A DNA stretch of 64,000 bases from Sergeia podlipaevii (lineage: Eukaryota; Euglenozoa; Kinetoplastea; Trypanosomatida; Trypanosomatidae). Position numbers and translations under genes: made by a program. The stretch's first letter is position 1; the number at the start of each line of letters is the position of its first letter. The stretch lies in NCBI GenBank assembly GCA_030849805.1, contig JASANZ010002230.1:1-64000 (forward strand), in the 5' to 3' direction. This document shows positions 49,635-60,145 of the stretch, piece by piece. A model generated the notes under the pieces. It worked only from the letters and a program-made list of their open reading frames with translations. It was not told where the DNA came from and ran no database searches.

Positions 49635-52046
49635 TCACGCACGGGACCACCACTCGTCGCAGAACAGCACCTCGCGAAGAAAGACAGTCGCATAGCAGGA
49701 GGATGGCAAATAAAACGACAGTCGCGCATCCATGTCACCTGTCTCACTCGTGCTGGTCTCTAGAGATGCATCCTGCGGTACAACAAGAAGCGCACGCCAT
49801 GATCCCGGCACAGGCACTCCCGCAACCTTCTTCTTATCAGATAAGTCTACAGAACTCAAGCCCATCGCCTCACATGCATAATCCCCCGCAGAAGCCACAA
49901 GACCCTCAACAGATCTTTCTTCTGTGGGACTCAGCACGACAGCACTCGCGCGATCACTGTCAATGCAATAGCCTCCTAGTGGAAGCCGCAACGATGCAAG
50001 TGCATCGCTTTGACTTTGCGTCAGCCGCCCTGCCTGCCGCTTCTGAACTATGAAAGAAGCGGAGAGATTGAAGAAGAGACTTTGAGCTGCATGCACCCAC
50101 ATGCTGCGCAAGGCAAAGGGCACACCATCGCATATCGCACGTTCACACACCCGCGTCCACAACGGTGACTCCTCTTCAACGTCCTGCTTAGAAAGAGAAA
50201 ACTCAGAAAAATACATCCGGTACGTCTGCCGCAGCGCGTGCGTCATCACCTGCGCGTCACGAGACGCACGAGGAGCAAAGCGGGACTCCATCTTGGCTGG
50301 AAACTCTGCGTATACCTCTGGACAAGCCCGATACAACGACCGGACAGCGGCCACGTAACGCCCAGCGAAGAGATGAACTCCCGTGTGATCCTGCACATTC
50401 AACACCGACTCACTGAAGCGCTGCTGGCCAAAGTAGTTGATGAAGCCGCAATTCGTCACCATCTCAAAACGCGCTCGCAGCGCATCCAACACCACCACCT
50501 TTGCAGCTGCATCTACAGTGCCAGCAGCATCACTCTCACGTGAAACGTTCTCGCAAGAGCCCCAGATCACGCTGCGCAGTCGTACGCTGAACCAATTACC
50601 ACTAAGCTCGCCAATATGAATAGGCGCCTTGAAGGTCCTGGGTGCGCGCCACAGCACCTGCAAGTAGCTCCGCTGAGGATCAGTTGGCCACCGCAATGTG
50701 AGAAGAGTCCCGCACTTGTGCGCATCACCATCCAGTGCTGGGCTACCTAGCGCACCAGAAGCCTTAGTAAGAGGCACAGAGCACCGCTGATACGTGACAG
50801 CCTTCTTGTCCTTCATCCCCGCAATCGTTACCTGGCCCTCAGTCGCAGATAGGTGCATAGCCAACAGCTTCCTCATCTCTGCTGTATCCAAGTTTCGCTT
50901 CTTGACAATCATATACACGTACTCGTCAGTGCTTGCCGCTACTGCTTCCGTACCAGCAGAAGCAGAAGCATCACCATCCTCATTTCGGCCGCGGCGTACA
51001 CCAGCCATGTGGCTCCGTGGTGGCTGCACGCGCATCGTAACGCAGCCTTCCGTCACCTGGCATTTGATGAACGGATAGAAGCGGCGCATGATGCCATGAA
51101 AGGCTCGCCGTAAATCCTTCTCGGAAAGTGTCGCCATCGCAGCATCTGCCGTCACATCGTTCGCCTCCAGTGGTGGAGCCTCCCGATAATAAGCTCGGAG
51201 TACTTGCCCAGATAATGATGGAGAAGCAGAGGAGAGGGAGGCGCGGGCAGAAGAAGTAATGCTCTTGGCTGATAATCTGTGAAACAGTTCACGGTCGGCG
51301 TCTGCCAGCTTCGGGTCGGCCAGAGTCTGCGCTCTAGACCAGAGGGCTATTGCTTCTGCCACCTCCTGATTAAAAAGATAAGTGAAGAAGAGATAATGCG
51401 GATCCACAATCGCGTAAAGCACTTCATCCTTCTCTTCCCCTTCTGTGCTTCCAGGTGAAAAATCATTAGTAAGGCGAGTGCGCGTGCGTATGTACGTGTA
51501 ACTAGCTCTCACCCCGCCATGAAGCAACTTGCGCTCAGTCTTTGAGTAGGCCGCCCAGCTGAGAATACACTCCCTCTGAGACCACCATGGCCGATTCTTC
51601 ATCTCCTCGTCATCTGCGGCTGAAGAAGGCCTACCAGTAGATATCTCATGAACAAGAAGACTCAGCTCATTACTGGTAAGAGAGAGAGCCTGGGCGGCCA
51701 CCGCCTCTAATGTACCTAACGTGGCAACGAGGCGTGTGTCACTGGCGTCGAGAAGCGCCTCAACATCGAGGATGGGCTCTGGCGCAGTAGCGCTCTCTGT
51801 CACGTCAACAGATGCATCGGTGACATCCCCCAGGACAGATTCACACACGTTGACGGATGCTGGGAAAGATGACGCAGAAGCTCCTCCTGCGCCTTCAGCA
51901 AAGTCGTACGTGGCGCTGTCGGTCCGCTTGCCCGCACGGTCCACCTCAACCACAACGAAGTCCTCTGGCTCTGACTTCAGCTGGCCAGTAAGAGGCTGGC
52001 CAGTTGGTGGAACCCAGAAAGCTGAGATACCACACGCCCGGAGCAT
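49635..52046 (-). CDS. TruD/PUS7-type tRNA/RNA pseudouridine synthase
   Basis: ATG at 52046; 803 aa. TruD signatures are intact: KSEPEDFVVVEVD near the N-terminus (24-36, where the family has I-x-x-x-P-x-DF-x-V-x-E), then AGMKDKKAVTYQR (409-421), the catalytic motif with Asp413 as the expected nucleophile, and NCGFINYFGQQRF (532-544), the other invariant TruD block. The family isomerises uridine to pseudouridine in tRNA, and in eukaryotes (PUS7) also in snRNA and mRNA. The protein is much longer than bacterial TruD (about 350 aa) and longer than PUS7, with extra sequence between the N-terminal block and the catalytic motif (about 40-330). The start MLRACGISAFW does not look like a presequence; location may be nuclear or cytoplasmic. 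Confidence 0.93.
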   Translation of the reverse strand: MLRACGISAFWVPPTGQPLTGQLKSEPEDFVVVEVDRAGKRTDSATYDFAEGAGGASASSFPASVNVCESVLGDVTDASVDVTESATAPEPILDVEALLDASDTRLVATLGTLEAVAAQALSLTSNELSLLVHEISTGRPSSAADDEEMKNRPWWSQRECILSWAAYSKTERKLLHGGVRASYTYIRTRTRLTNDFSPGSTEGEEKDEVLYAIVDPHYLFFTYLFNQEVAEAIALWSRAQTLADPKLADADRELFHRLSAKSITSSARASLSSASPSLSGQVLRAYYREAPPLEANDVTADAAMATLSEKDLRRAFHGIMRRFYPFIKCQVTEGCVTMRVQPPRSHMAGVRRGRNEDGDASASAGTEAVAASTDEYVYMIVKKRNLDTAEMRKLLAMHLSATEGQVTIAGMKDKKAVTYQRCSVPLTKASGALGSPALDGDAHKCGTLLTLRWPTDPQRSYLQVLWRAPRTFKAPIHIGELSGNWFSVRLRSVIWGSCENVSRESDAAGTVDAAAKVVVLDALRARFEMVTNCGFINYFGQQRFSESVLNVQDHTGVHLFAGRYVAAVRSLYRACPEVYAEFPAKMESRFAPRASRDAQVMTHALRQTYRMYFSEFSLSKQDVEEESPLWTRVCERAICDGVPFALRSMWVHAAQSLFFNLSASFIVQKRQAGRLTQSQSDALASLRLPLGGYCIDSDRASAVVLSPTEERSVEGLVASAGDYACEAMGLSSVDLSDKKKVAGVPVPGSWRALLVVPQDASLETSTSETGDMDARLSFYLPSSCYATVFLREVLFCDEWWSRA

Positions 52047-52859
52047 CTACGAAGCGACTGCGGCTGCTAATTTTTTAAAAAAGAAAAAGACAATTTACGT
52101 GAGGCCTAAACATAAAGTGAAAACAGCATATAATGATAAAAAAAATGAGTAGCGCAGATACATAAAAAAAAAAAAAATTGAGAGAAGAAAACACAATATG
52201 TAGTGAACAGCGAAGGGTTCTCTCTCCAACCCAATTTATGCACTCGAAAAATAAGTCCATGTAAAAAAAGAAAAATGCTTACTCATAAAAGCAAGAGATT
52301 AGCAGAAAGCAACAGACAGCATTTTTTTCCCTTCTTGAAGTGAATGGTGGATACTGGAGATATTCAGAACGGTAAAGCGAAAACAAAGTATATAAATATT
52401 TTCTGTTAGCTGTGTGTGTCTGTGTGTGTGTGAGAGAGATACAAGGTACAAAGAGTGCGGCCTACACTCTGCATGAAAATAAAAAGAAAAGCGATCCCGC
52501 CGTTAAATAGAAGTAAAGACGGAGAGTCCTATTGTATTTCCCCAGCAAAATCTAACTTCGCTTGACATGTGACTGGATCGCAAGCACATAAAAAAAAAAA
52601 AAAATCACCCCGCGGAAAGTAATCATGATAATAAGAACGTCAACGAGTATCAATGGGATAAATATGTATCGTTCCGCATCTCCCTTGGCGCCTGAAAGTT
52701 CATTTTTTTACTTTTACTATTGCTGTTGTGTGTGTGCTCCTCAGCTGAACCGCCTCATTGCTTGCTGAGAGGGCACATCTCTTCTATCCAAAGCTACGTG
52801 GCAATAATAATAATAATAAAGTGCTCTCAAGTGTACATGGGCAACGAAAGAAAACATAT
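52047..52859. other. Intergenic region, AT-rich
   Basis: There is no supported gene. The interval contains A-runs (52075-52080, 52164-52176, 52590-52604), a GT run (52412-52432), an AAT run (52806-52819) and T-runs. It covers the splice region of the TruD gene and the 3' UTR of the lipase gene. Confidence 0.5.
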
Positions 52860-55034
52860 CTACCTCTGCATCTCCAAAGACTCAACCTTGGTGGCTTCGG
52901 CAAGAAGACATGTGTAGCGGTTCCGCAGCCTGTGAATGGTACGAAGATAGAAGACGGGAAAGTGGTGAAACACAGCCTTTGGGGTCGTCATAAGCTGCTT
53001 GCGCCACGCAGCCTCCACAGGCACCTCCAGCAGGGTCCGCTTCAGACGATCTGGTGTGTTAAGGAGTGTGCCAGGAATCGCCAGTGTCGGCAGGCGCGCA
53101 TCCGTCACGTCTTGAAAAATGCGTCCAGATCCACGGGTCCCATGCTGCTCCGCCTCCCCCTTTCCGTCCTCATTACAGTTTGCTTGGTTGCAATCATCGC
53201 GCAAGAACGTGTTCCGTATTGCGCGCACCTGAAGACGACTTACCATATCCTCCCCAAAGGAGAAGGTGATGAGTCTGGAGCCAGAGCGCACCTCCTCCGC
53301 GCGCAGCAGCTCGTTAAGGCGACACACCACCTTCTCCTCTACAACAGGAGCGGCCGCGAGTGCCACTGTCTGCACGCGGCTGAAGGGAACAAGAGATGTG
53401 CTGCTGATAGAAGGTGAATCACCAAAACAAAAAAACAGATGGAAGAGCGTAGCCAGTATGCCACCGAGTGAATGCCCGGTGATAATGAGTTCGTATTGAG
53501 GGTATAGAGCGTAGACCTTCCTAAGCGCAGGCAGCACGTGCACGCTCGCCTCCATGATAGAAGCATAGAAACCTAGTGGAATACGTGTGCGCAGCTTCTC
53601 TTTACCCTCTGCTGCTCCATCATCAGATACCTGAGAAACGCGATTGTACGTAGTGCCTAGTCTGGCTTGAACGACAGTAGGCAGGCTATCGAGAGACTGT
53701 ATCGCGGTCGTCGCGCCTCCCACCTGCACGCCATACAGCTCCGAGGCAGGCCCCAGCAAGTCCACCTCGGCGTAGCCCTCTGTCATGTCCACTACCACCT
53801 CAGCCATGCAAGCTGTGCCCCGAAACGCGAGCACAACCCGTTTAGCGTTATGATCCAGCACGATAGAATAGCAAGGCTGGTTCAGGTGTATAGAGTAGCG
53901 GCTAGCAACCACTTCAAGCAAAGGATCCTGGTGCTCACCTTGCAGCATACGCCGCATAGACTCAACCTGCTCCTCAGAGGTTGCGCAGACATACCGGCGG
54001 TGGGGCTCCGCAGCCAGCATGGCAGCCTCCTGAAAGCTGTTAAAGTAGCCCAGTTCATAGGGAAGCCCGTAGACTGCGACTGCAAAGCGAGCAGTGTAGG
54101 CGGCGAGCTCAAGCAGATCAGTACGACCAGCGAGATACTTGATGCGCTGTGCCGCGTCACGCTCTTTAGACCTCTGCCGCTGCAGCTGGTTCTCCGCCTC
54201 TGCCCACGCCCTGTACTGGGCAGCGTAGTAGATACTATTAGAGAGCGCTTGCTTCCCGTGGGTGGCAAGAGCACGACTTGATATACCGGAGCGCCGCAGT
54301 TGGGCATAGAACTCGTTGGTGACCTGGCGAGAAAAAGTAGAGAAAGACGGCCTCCCCAAGACCTGGACAAGAAAGGGATCTAAGTAGCGCACCTCCGCCA
54401 CCTCTGTGTCGTCCATAAAGGTGCTGCCAATGTCACTAGAAATGGGCTGCAAGATCGCCTCCTCCTCGACCTCCTCGTCCTCCTCGTCCTCGTCTCGTTC
54501 TGCCTCGCTACCCCGTTGCGGCGCAGCTATCGCGAGAGCGCCAGTCATCGACGCAACATTCCCTTCTGCAGGCATCTCCGCTGTTCCTGTCACATCCCCA
54601 TCCGTTTCCTGAAACCCATCACAAATATCGCACCGATAGCATGCAGGGCGATGTGGCACGACATTCGGATGACAAGACTGGGTCGTTGCTCGCCCCCGCC
54701 ACAAGCGCCGTCCCTTCCACATGACACGACCGTTACCCGGCAGCAATGACTGAGACACAGGCTCCTCCGCGCCGCTGTTACTTAGTGGCGGCCTCGTTGG
54801 TCCAGCAATACACGTGGTAACAATGTACGGCGAGACCCGCGGGGTACACAGTGTGTACAGGGGGTATCGGCAGCGGCAGACAGGGTCTGGATCGCCCTCT
54901 TGGGGGATACGATGCGGTACGGTATAGACGCAGAGTGGAGCAGTCCATGTCTTGACAAGAGACTGAAGGCGTGATGAGGCAGTCCGCTGAGACTCCTTGG
55001 AGGGAGCCATGCGGATGTGCCGAAGCATGGACAT
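52860..55034 (-). CDS. Class 3 lipase (DAG lipase-like)
   Basis: I start at the ATG at 55034 (MSMLRHIRMAPSKE), 724 aa; the frame upstream starts only with GTG and encodes hydrophobic low complexity. The alpha/beta-hydrolase core is at about 375-640. NQPCYSIVLDHNAKRVVLAF then RGTACMAE (about 385-412) and GHSLGGILATLF (520-531, Ser522 as nucleophile) are typical of lipase_3 enzymes of the diacylglycerol-lipase group. The expected Asp may be in FSFGEDMVSRL, and a candidate His in FHHFPVFYLR near the C-terminus. The N-terminal 230 residues are Cys-rich, with CHPNVVPHRPACYRCDIC (121-138), and a long acidic run (about 180-192). No transmembrane segments are obvious, unlike animal DAGL. Expected activity is hydrolysis of acylglycerols or phospholipids; the substrate is not known. 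Confidence 0.85.
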   Translation of the reverse strand: MSMLRHIRMAPSKESQRTASSRLQSLVKTWTAPLCVYTVPHRIPQEGDPDPVCRCRYPLYTLCTPRVSPYIVTTCIAGPTRPPLSNSGAEEPVSQSLLPGNGRVMWKGRRLWRGRATTQSCHPNVVPHRPACYRCDICDGFQETDGDVTGTAEMPAEGNVASMTGALAIAAPQRGSEAERDEDEEDEEVEEEAILQPISSDIGSTFMDDTEVAEVRYLDPFLVQVLGRPSFSTFSRQVTNEFYAQLRRSGISSRALATHGKQALSNSIYYAAQYRAWAEAENQLQRQRSKERDAAQRIKYLAGRTDLLELAAYTARFAVAVYGLPYELGYFNSFQEAAMLAAEPHRRYVCATSEEQVESMRRMLQGEHQDPLLEVVASRYSIHLNQPCYSIVLDHNAKRVVLAFRGTACMAEVVVDMTEGYAEVDLLGPASELYGVQVGGATTAIQSLDSLPTVVQARLGTTYNRVSQVSDDGAAEGKEKLRTRIPLGFYASIMEASVHVLPALRKVYALYPQYELIITGHSLGGILATLFHLFFCFGDSPSISSTSLVPFSRVQTVALAAAPVVEEKVVCRLNELLRAEEVRSGSRLITFSFGEDMVSRLQVRAIRNTFLRDDCNQANCNEDGKGEAEQHGTRGSGRIFQDVTDARLPTLAIPGTLLNTPDRLKRTLLEVPVEAAWRKQLMTTPKAVFHHFPVFYLRTIHRLRNRYTCLLAEATKVESLEMQR

Positions 55035-55717
55035 CCTGACACACCAACTACGCAACACAGAGTAAATCTTTAAGGATTCGTCGCTTCTTCCCAATACAAA
55101 AAAAAAACAGCAGATACAAGACAAAAAAAAGATGGAAAGTAATAATAATAGTGCTTGTGAGATTTTATGCGTATAGGTGTGCCGCCTGCACTCGTTGCTC
55201 ACCGTTCTCCGGCAGTCACAAGAAGAAGTCCAGAGAATGAGAAATGCACACGCGAGAAAGCAATAATGTACTTCTGTCCTTATACACCTTTGATATATAT
55301 ATATAAAAAAATGGAGGATGTTTAAAAAAAAGAAAAAAATGTTTTATGCTAAATAGAGTAGAATGTAGTGTGCAAGTAGAATGCTAGTGATAGAGCATAT
55401 CATCAAGTGTGTTCTTACACACCAAACAACGACCATATATCTACCGAAAAGATGTTTTGTATTCGAATTCCCTCTCATTTTGAAGAGAAAAGAAGAGGGG
55501 GCTGTAAATGTGTATGCTCATTACACCTCTACACGGTCTCTTTCATAGCCGAACTGTCATGAAGAGAGAAAGGAGGGTAGGTAGGTGTGGAAGTACCTAC
55601 ATAAAAAGATTTTAAAAAGAAAGAATTGTACAAGAAAAAGAAGACGCAAAAAAAAAAAAATGCTATTCAAGCACATACAAAATACAAATATACAAGATAA
55701 TGGTTGCACAAAGCTCT

Positions 55718-55760
<43 letters not shown>

Positions 55761-55997
55761 GGAGAGAGAAAGAGGGGGAGAAAAAGAAAATAACTAAAAT
55801 GAGTCACGTGCCGTTCAAAAAAAAAGTGAGGGATATAATAGAGAAAAGAGAGATATCTTTAAAAATATATATATATAATCTAATGCAAGACCCTCACCGT
55901 CATTTCTATACTCACCACACAAATGTACGAACTTTTCTCACTCTCTGTGTCTCTCCCCCTGTCGCCTCCTTCCTCTTCCCATCTTTTCTAAATGAAC
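55035..55997. other. Intergenic region with TA/GA repeats
   Basis: Gene-free. It contains A-runs (55099-55108, 55650-55662), a TA repeat (55719-55740) running into a GA repeat (55741-55767), and TA repeats near 55865-55875. It holds the lipase acceptor and the 3' UTR of the PARP-like/B-box/MATH gene. Confidence 0.5.
55719..55767. repeat. Compound (TA)n-(GA)n microsatellite
   Basis: About eleven TA units run directly into about thirteen GA units, the second part with interruptions. Confidence 0.9.
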
Positions 55998-58900
55998 CTA
56001 GTACAAGTCGCTAATCGGTGCCACGCATATCTTAACAATGTTGTCGCGCGCAAGCTTGTCTGTGCGCATGAGGTCCTTGCGCCTCAGAAAGGGAAACACA
56101 CCCCAACCCTTACCACTGAAGGACTCGGTCCACCCGTTCACCTTCCACTCTGTCCACGATACCTCTGAGAAGGCGATGACACGAAAGTCAAAGCGCATGC
56201 GGTGCCCGCACGGAAACAGAAAGAGGCCGAGCCACTGCTCCTCTCCAGCGGCGTTCGTAATAGACGCATCCTCAAAGGGGCTAGACGCACGGCCAAAGTT
56301 AGTGCCAGTAGACTTGTGACGTCCCACAAGACCGCCTGCCAGATGGGATGGCTCATTATATTGAGATGGTGGCTGCCGAAGGTCGGGTCTCGATGAAGGC
56401 GGGTCAATGAGAAGCGGTGGAGGTGTACGGACTCCATCGCTGGCTCTCGCAGACGCAGCACCAAAGTCAATCTCATACGGGTTAGGAGCAGACCCATCGG
56501 TGCATCCATACGCAGGTGCGGTGCTAAGAGCGGCAAGACCACCACCTCCACGGCCTCTACCATCGGCTGCGAAAGAAAAACTTAGCGCTGCATCTGAAGA
56601 CGCTGGCAGGGGGGCAATACGCAACTCCCACTGCACGCCTAGTAACCGGAATGGAGTAGAACACACCGCCATGGTCTGCCCCGGGCAGAAGAGCTGTGTA
56701 GCGTCCTGTATAGACCATATGTGCCCGCGCTGTAGATCCAGCAGGCACCTCTCCATCAGAGGAGATGCACGGTACGTACCACCGCCTGGGCTGCGACAGC
56801 GTCGGCCTGTGCTCACGGAGCTTGTGTCTCTGCCTGTGTGTCGATCTCTATTTTGAGAAGGTTGCGGCTGTTGTGCATCATCAGCCTCGCTGAAGGAAAC
56901 AGACTGTCTGCTAACAACCCCAGAAGGACTGCGTATTGGCGAAACATTCGTAGACCAACGGTCATAGCGCGACGATGAAGGTGGCGAGGAGGTTGTTCTG
57001 CGGATACCTTCCGTGCCGGTATTGATGTGCAAAATGTGACTGTTCACTGCATCAGTGGCAACCGGTGAAGCCACTCCCGGTGCCACTGCTGAACTCCTCT
57101 TGTCGCTGTCAGTACCATCTCCTAATGCTTCAATCTGGCGACGAATAAGATCCACGTTGATTGCCCCGAGCATGACGTCCACCCGCTTGTTGGCGCCTCG
57201 TACCATATCAACAGCGCTCGCCAATCTGGTTTCCTCCGCCTTATCAGCCAGTTTGAAAGAGTTCTGTGCGTCACACATCAAACGTGGTCCCAAACGGGAA
57301 AACTGTAGTAGGGCACCCAGTGGGGGTTGTGTCGGAGCGGCAACCTGTCGTTGATTACCTGCCGACTGAGGGGGAGCCCTCAAGGAGGCAAGCGCGTGCT
57401 CCAACGGTGCGAGAGCACGCTGGTACTTGGCCCTCACCTCACTAGCCTCCCGCACTGGCGGTGTTAAGAGACCGGACTGTTCCGTCAGCTGCCTAAACAG
57501 GGACCGCTCTCGCGCATCGAGTGCCTTGCGTAGCTCGGCAAACTGACCACGCAGCTGTAGAACGCGATGCCGATGCCGTCTCTGCATTTCCGTCTGCTCC
57601 GCAGCGAGTTGTGCCTCTACACGGGCAAAGTGATCCCGCCACTGGTTCAAGTCGTGACACAGCGCCTGCATCTGTCGCCGCACCCGGGCAGCGTGCACCT
57701 GTGCCTCCTCCACCTCATGACCCCTGTGCGTGCCAACACTGGCGCAGTATGGGCAGATGAGCTCGTCGCACAGTATGCAGTGTAGGGCGGTAAGCTGTTG
57801 TGGGTGCACAGGACACTGAATTGGATTGAAACGTGGCCCAGAAGCAGCAGCACCACCACCAGCAAGAGACCTCAATGGCCGCTCGTGTGACGGAGACGAC
57901 TCAAGTGCGGGCGGCATGGAGGCACCTGGAGGAAGCGGTCGTGAAGCATCACCACTGTATGCAGACCGCATCAGCGACGACGAGGCAGGTAGCTTCCCAG
58001 ACACAGCAGCGCCTCTGCTCGGGCTGTGCAAAGCGTAACCAGAAAGTGGCGCGCCTGTGTTCATTGAAAGTCCGTTATCGTTACTGCTGATTTGACGCCG
58101 TGGGTTGGGTGGAGGGGAGTACCGGCCTGGGCCTCCCTCCGCGGTCGGCTCTCGCGCAGAAAAGCGCGGTGGACTCGCGGCGCCGCTCCCGCTCGGGTCG
58201 TAGCGATACTGAGAGGAGGGCAGATCCGTAGTTGACTGCTGCATCCCTGGCCGCCTCGACAAGGACCCCTGGGGACTAGAGCTGTCAAGAGAGTCCTCTC
58301 GCCTACGCGGTGACATCTGTCGTTGTTGCTGCTCACGCCGCGGATGCATTCTACTTGCTGAAACACTTCTCGGGCTTGGCGCTGGCGATGAGGCCAAGAG
58401 CAGCGGGCCTTCAGCATAACTGACGTGCATGTTGGGTGCACCGCGATGGCTATGATTGTCATCTCTGAGAAGAGCCGCGTCTGCGCTGCTAGGTCGTGCT
58501 GGCGCCACACTCGGTCTTATAGACTCGCCCGCGATAGGTGCGGCAGCCGCTACGGAGTGCGAGCGACGTCGCCTACCGTTTCCCAGTGTAGAGCTATAGA
58601 GCGACCCGACAGACGCATCCAGCTCATGTTCACGACTTTGCGGCGATAATATCGAATACACTTCCGCAGCTGGAAACGCCTCCGTGGAGGATGCCGGCAG
58701 GAGAGGTGGTATCGTGCTGGCACCCGCGCCGACCCAAGATGGAGATGTAGATGGACTGGGTGAGGAAGGGCTCAAACCGCCCTCTCCACCGGCACCTGAT
58801 ACTCCACTGGGCTCATCACGCTTGCGCGGAAACACTGTCAGGACATATCTCGGGAGTGCTTGATGGCTCACATGCACTCGCACTTGCGTCACGTAAGGTA

Positions 58901-59855
58901 GCTGCCGGGTCCATTGCATTGCCTTTGGTCGCTGATCTCGCAGGTTGGTGTCCTCGCTGTAATAAAGACTATCATACCCATCCGGGGGTGTCACAGGAGC
59001 TCCGCTGTTGGTCAGCGGCACATCAGAGAACCAGCTGCGGCCCGGGGCTACCTCGCACAAGAGCACCTTCTGTCTCGCCTCCATCGCAGCCTTCTTGTCA
59101 TCCGCGTTGAGCATGCTAGAGGCAAAAATAAACGGATTCTGACGAGTACTTGCGCAACTGTTCCTGCCGTTGGTCCCGATTTCTGGAATGCTCAGACTTT
59201 TCATTGTGTTGTGAATGTCCTTCCTCATACTGCCAATTGCATTCGTGCAAAGTGCCGCTTCCTCCGACCGAACTGGGATCCCATCTCGCAGCACAAAGCC
59301 GTACTGCAACACCTCTGTCGTACTCCAAGAGTTGTTAGTGTAGTACAGCAGGCGCACCTTGTCATGGTCGCCGTGTAGTATACCACCTTCCTGTCGAGTC
59401 TGGTCAAACATGCGGGTGAGATAGGGGTACTGTACACGAGTAGCTTGCTGTAGATCAAAGGCAATGTATCTGTTGCCCATCATGCGTTGAACGTGATTGG
59501 AGAGTTCCAAAAACTCGGCGCGGTCCTTCTCTGGGTCCAGTGGTACTAGCACAAGCAGTGCAGATTCAGCCCATAGCTGAGCTCGATAAGTAGAAAGAGA
59601 GGTAGGAAGCATGCTGGTGGTAGCAGCAGGGCTTGCAGATGCCAGAAGCGCATCAGTCTGCCGAAGCTGTTGAACGTTCTCTAGTAAGTCGTAACGGGAA
59701 GTGCTGTAGTTCCAGTAGGAGATTAGCTTCGCATGGCGCTTGGTACGCTGCTCGAGGATCTGCCGTAGTTCTGCGAGAGACCCAGGACAGCTCATGATGG
59801 GTAGTACTAGAGGCGTCTTCTCTGCATCGCAGTACACAATGATATTGAGCTGCAT
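55998..59855 (-). CDS. PARP-like, B-box, coiled-coil and MATH domain protein
   Basis: I start at the ATG at 59855 (MQLNIIVYCDAEK), 1285 aa; the predicted acceptor AG at 59869-59870 lies only 14 nt upstream, so the longer frame is not translated. Order of parts: residues 1-75 look like a small ubiquitin- or PB1-type fold; 115-345 resemble a PARP catalytic domain (KVRLLYYTNN, GFVLRDG, IFAS, LLCEVAPGRS, PPDGYDSLYY, HQALPRYVL); 350-670 is Ser/Pro-rich and disordered; a complete B-box follows (C681, H684, C693, C696, C701, C704, H710, H713); a coiled coil (715-790); and a C-terminal MATH/TRAF domain (about 1045-1280, with WGVFPFLRRKDLM). B-box, coiled coil and MATH is the TRIM37 plan, but no RING is seen. 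The PARP triad H-Y-E aligns with Y, I and Q, so ADP-ribosylation is unlikely. Confidence 0.68.
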   Translation of the reverse strand: MQLNIIVYCDAEKTPLVLPIMSCPGSLAELRQILEQRTKRHAKLISYWNYSTSRYDLLENVQQLRQTDALLASASPAATTSMLPTSLSTYRAQLWAESALLVLVPLDPEKDRAEFLELSNHVQRMMGNRYIAFDLQQATRVQYPYLTRMFDQTRQEGGILHGDHDKVRLLYYTNNSWSTTEVLQYGFVLRDGIPVRSEEAALCTNAIGSMRKDIHNTMKSLSIPEIGTNGRNSCASTRQNPFIFASSMLNADDKKAAMEARQKVLLCEVAPGRSWFSDVPLTNSGAPVTPPDGYDSLYYSEDTNLRDQRPKAMQWTRQLPYVTQVRVHVSHQALPRYVLTVFPRKRDEPSGVSGAGGEGGLSPSSPSPSTSPSWVGAGASTIPPLLPASSTEAFPAAEVYSILSPQSREHELDASVGSLYSSTLGNGRRRRSHSVAAAAPIAGESIRPSVAPARPSSADAALLRDDNHSHRGAPNMHVSYAEGPLLLASSPAPSPRSVSASRMHPRREQQQRQMSPRRREDSLDSSSPQGSLSRRPGMQQSTTDLPSSQYRYDPSGSGAASPPRFSAREPTAEGGPGRYSPPPNPRRQISSNDNGLSMNTGAPLSGYALHSPSRGAAVSGKLPASSSLMRSAYSGDASRPLPPGASMPPALESSPSHERPLRSLAGGGAAASGPRFNPIQCPVHPQQLTALHCILCDELICPYCASVGTHRGHEVEEAQVHAARVRRQMQALCHDLNQWRDHFARVEAQLAAEQTEMQRRHRHRVLQLRGQFAELRKALDARERSLFRQLTEQSGLLTPPVREASEVRAKYQRALAPLEHALASLRAPPQSAGNQRQVAAPTQPPLGALLQFSRLGPRLMCDAQNSFKLADKAEETRLASAVDMVRGANKRVDVMLGAINVDLIRRQIEALGDGTDSDKRSSAVAPGVASPVATDAVNSHILHINTGTEGIRRTTSSPPSSSRYDRWSTNVSPIRSPSGVVSRQSVSFSEADDAQQPQPSQNRDRHTGRDTSSVSTGRRCRSPGGGTYRASPLMERCLLDLQRGHIWSIQDATQLFCPGQTMAVCSTPFRLLGVQWELRIAPLPASSDAALSFSFAADGRGRGGGGLAALSTAPAYGCTDGSAPNPYEIDFGAASARASDGVRTPPPLLIDPPSSRPDLRQPPSQYNEPSHLAGGLVGRHKSTGTNFGRASSPFEDASITNAAGEEQWLGLFLFPCGHRMRFDFRVIAFSEVSWTEWKVNGWTESFSGKGWGVFPFLRRKDLMRTDKLARDNIVKICVAPISDLY

Positions 59856-59867
59856 TGTCGTAAAGTA

Positions 59868-59892
59868 TCTAAAAATATAAAAGAAATCAAGA
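59868..59892 (-). promoter_or_regulatory. Predicted trans-splice acceptor with very short 5' UTR
   Basis: On the minus strand CTTGATTTCTTTTATATTTT is followed directly by TAG, with AG at 59869-59870, and the ATG at 59855 follows 13-14 nt later. It fixes the start of the gene. A second acceptor-like site lies near 60091. Confidence 0.5.
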
Positions 59893-60145
59893 GTGAGCTT
59901 TTGCAAAGAAAGAAAAAGAGATCTAGGTATATATAATGTAAAAAAAATAGGTAAAAAAAAAATTGCGCTCACTAAAGGGAGCAATCAACAACAACAAAAA
60001 AAAAAAAACGAAACAAGGGATAGAAGCAGAGGACTACTTTTCTATTTATCCCTTGTTCCGTCCCTCGGGTGTGAGTCTTCACACACCCAACTAATCAAAG
60101 AAAAAGAAGGAAAAACAGCAGCAGTAAGCCGCTATTATTATGTAA

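Noticed and set aside
52758..53417. 219-codon plus-strand frame overlapping the lipase C-terminus
   Set aside because: Antisense to a clear lipase gene and without recognisable domains.
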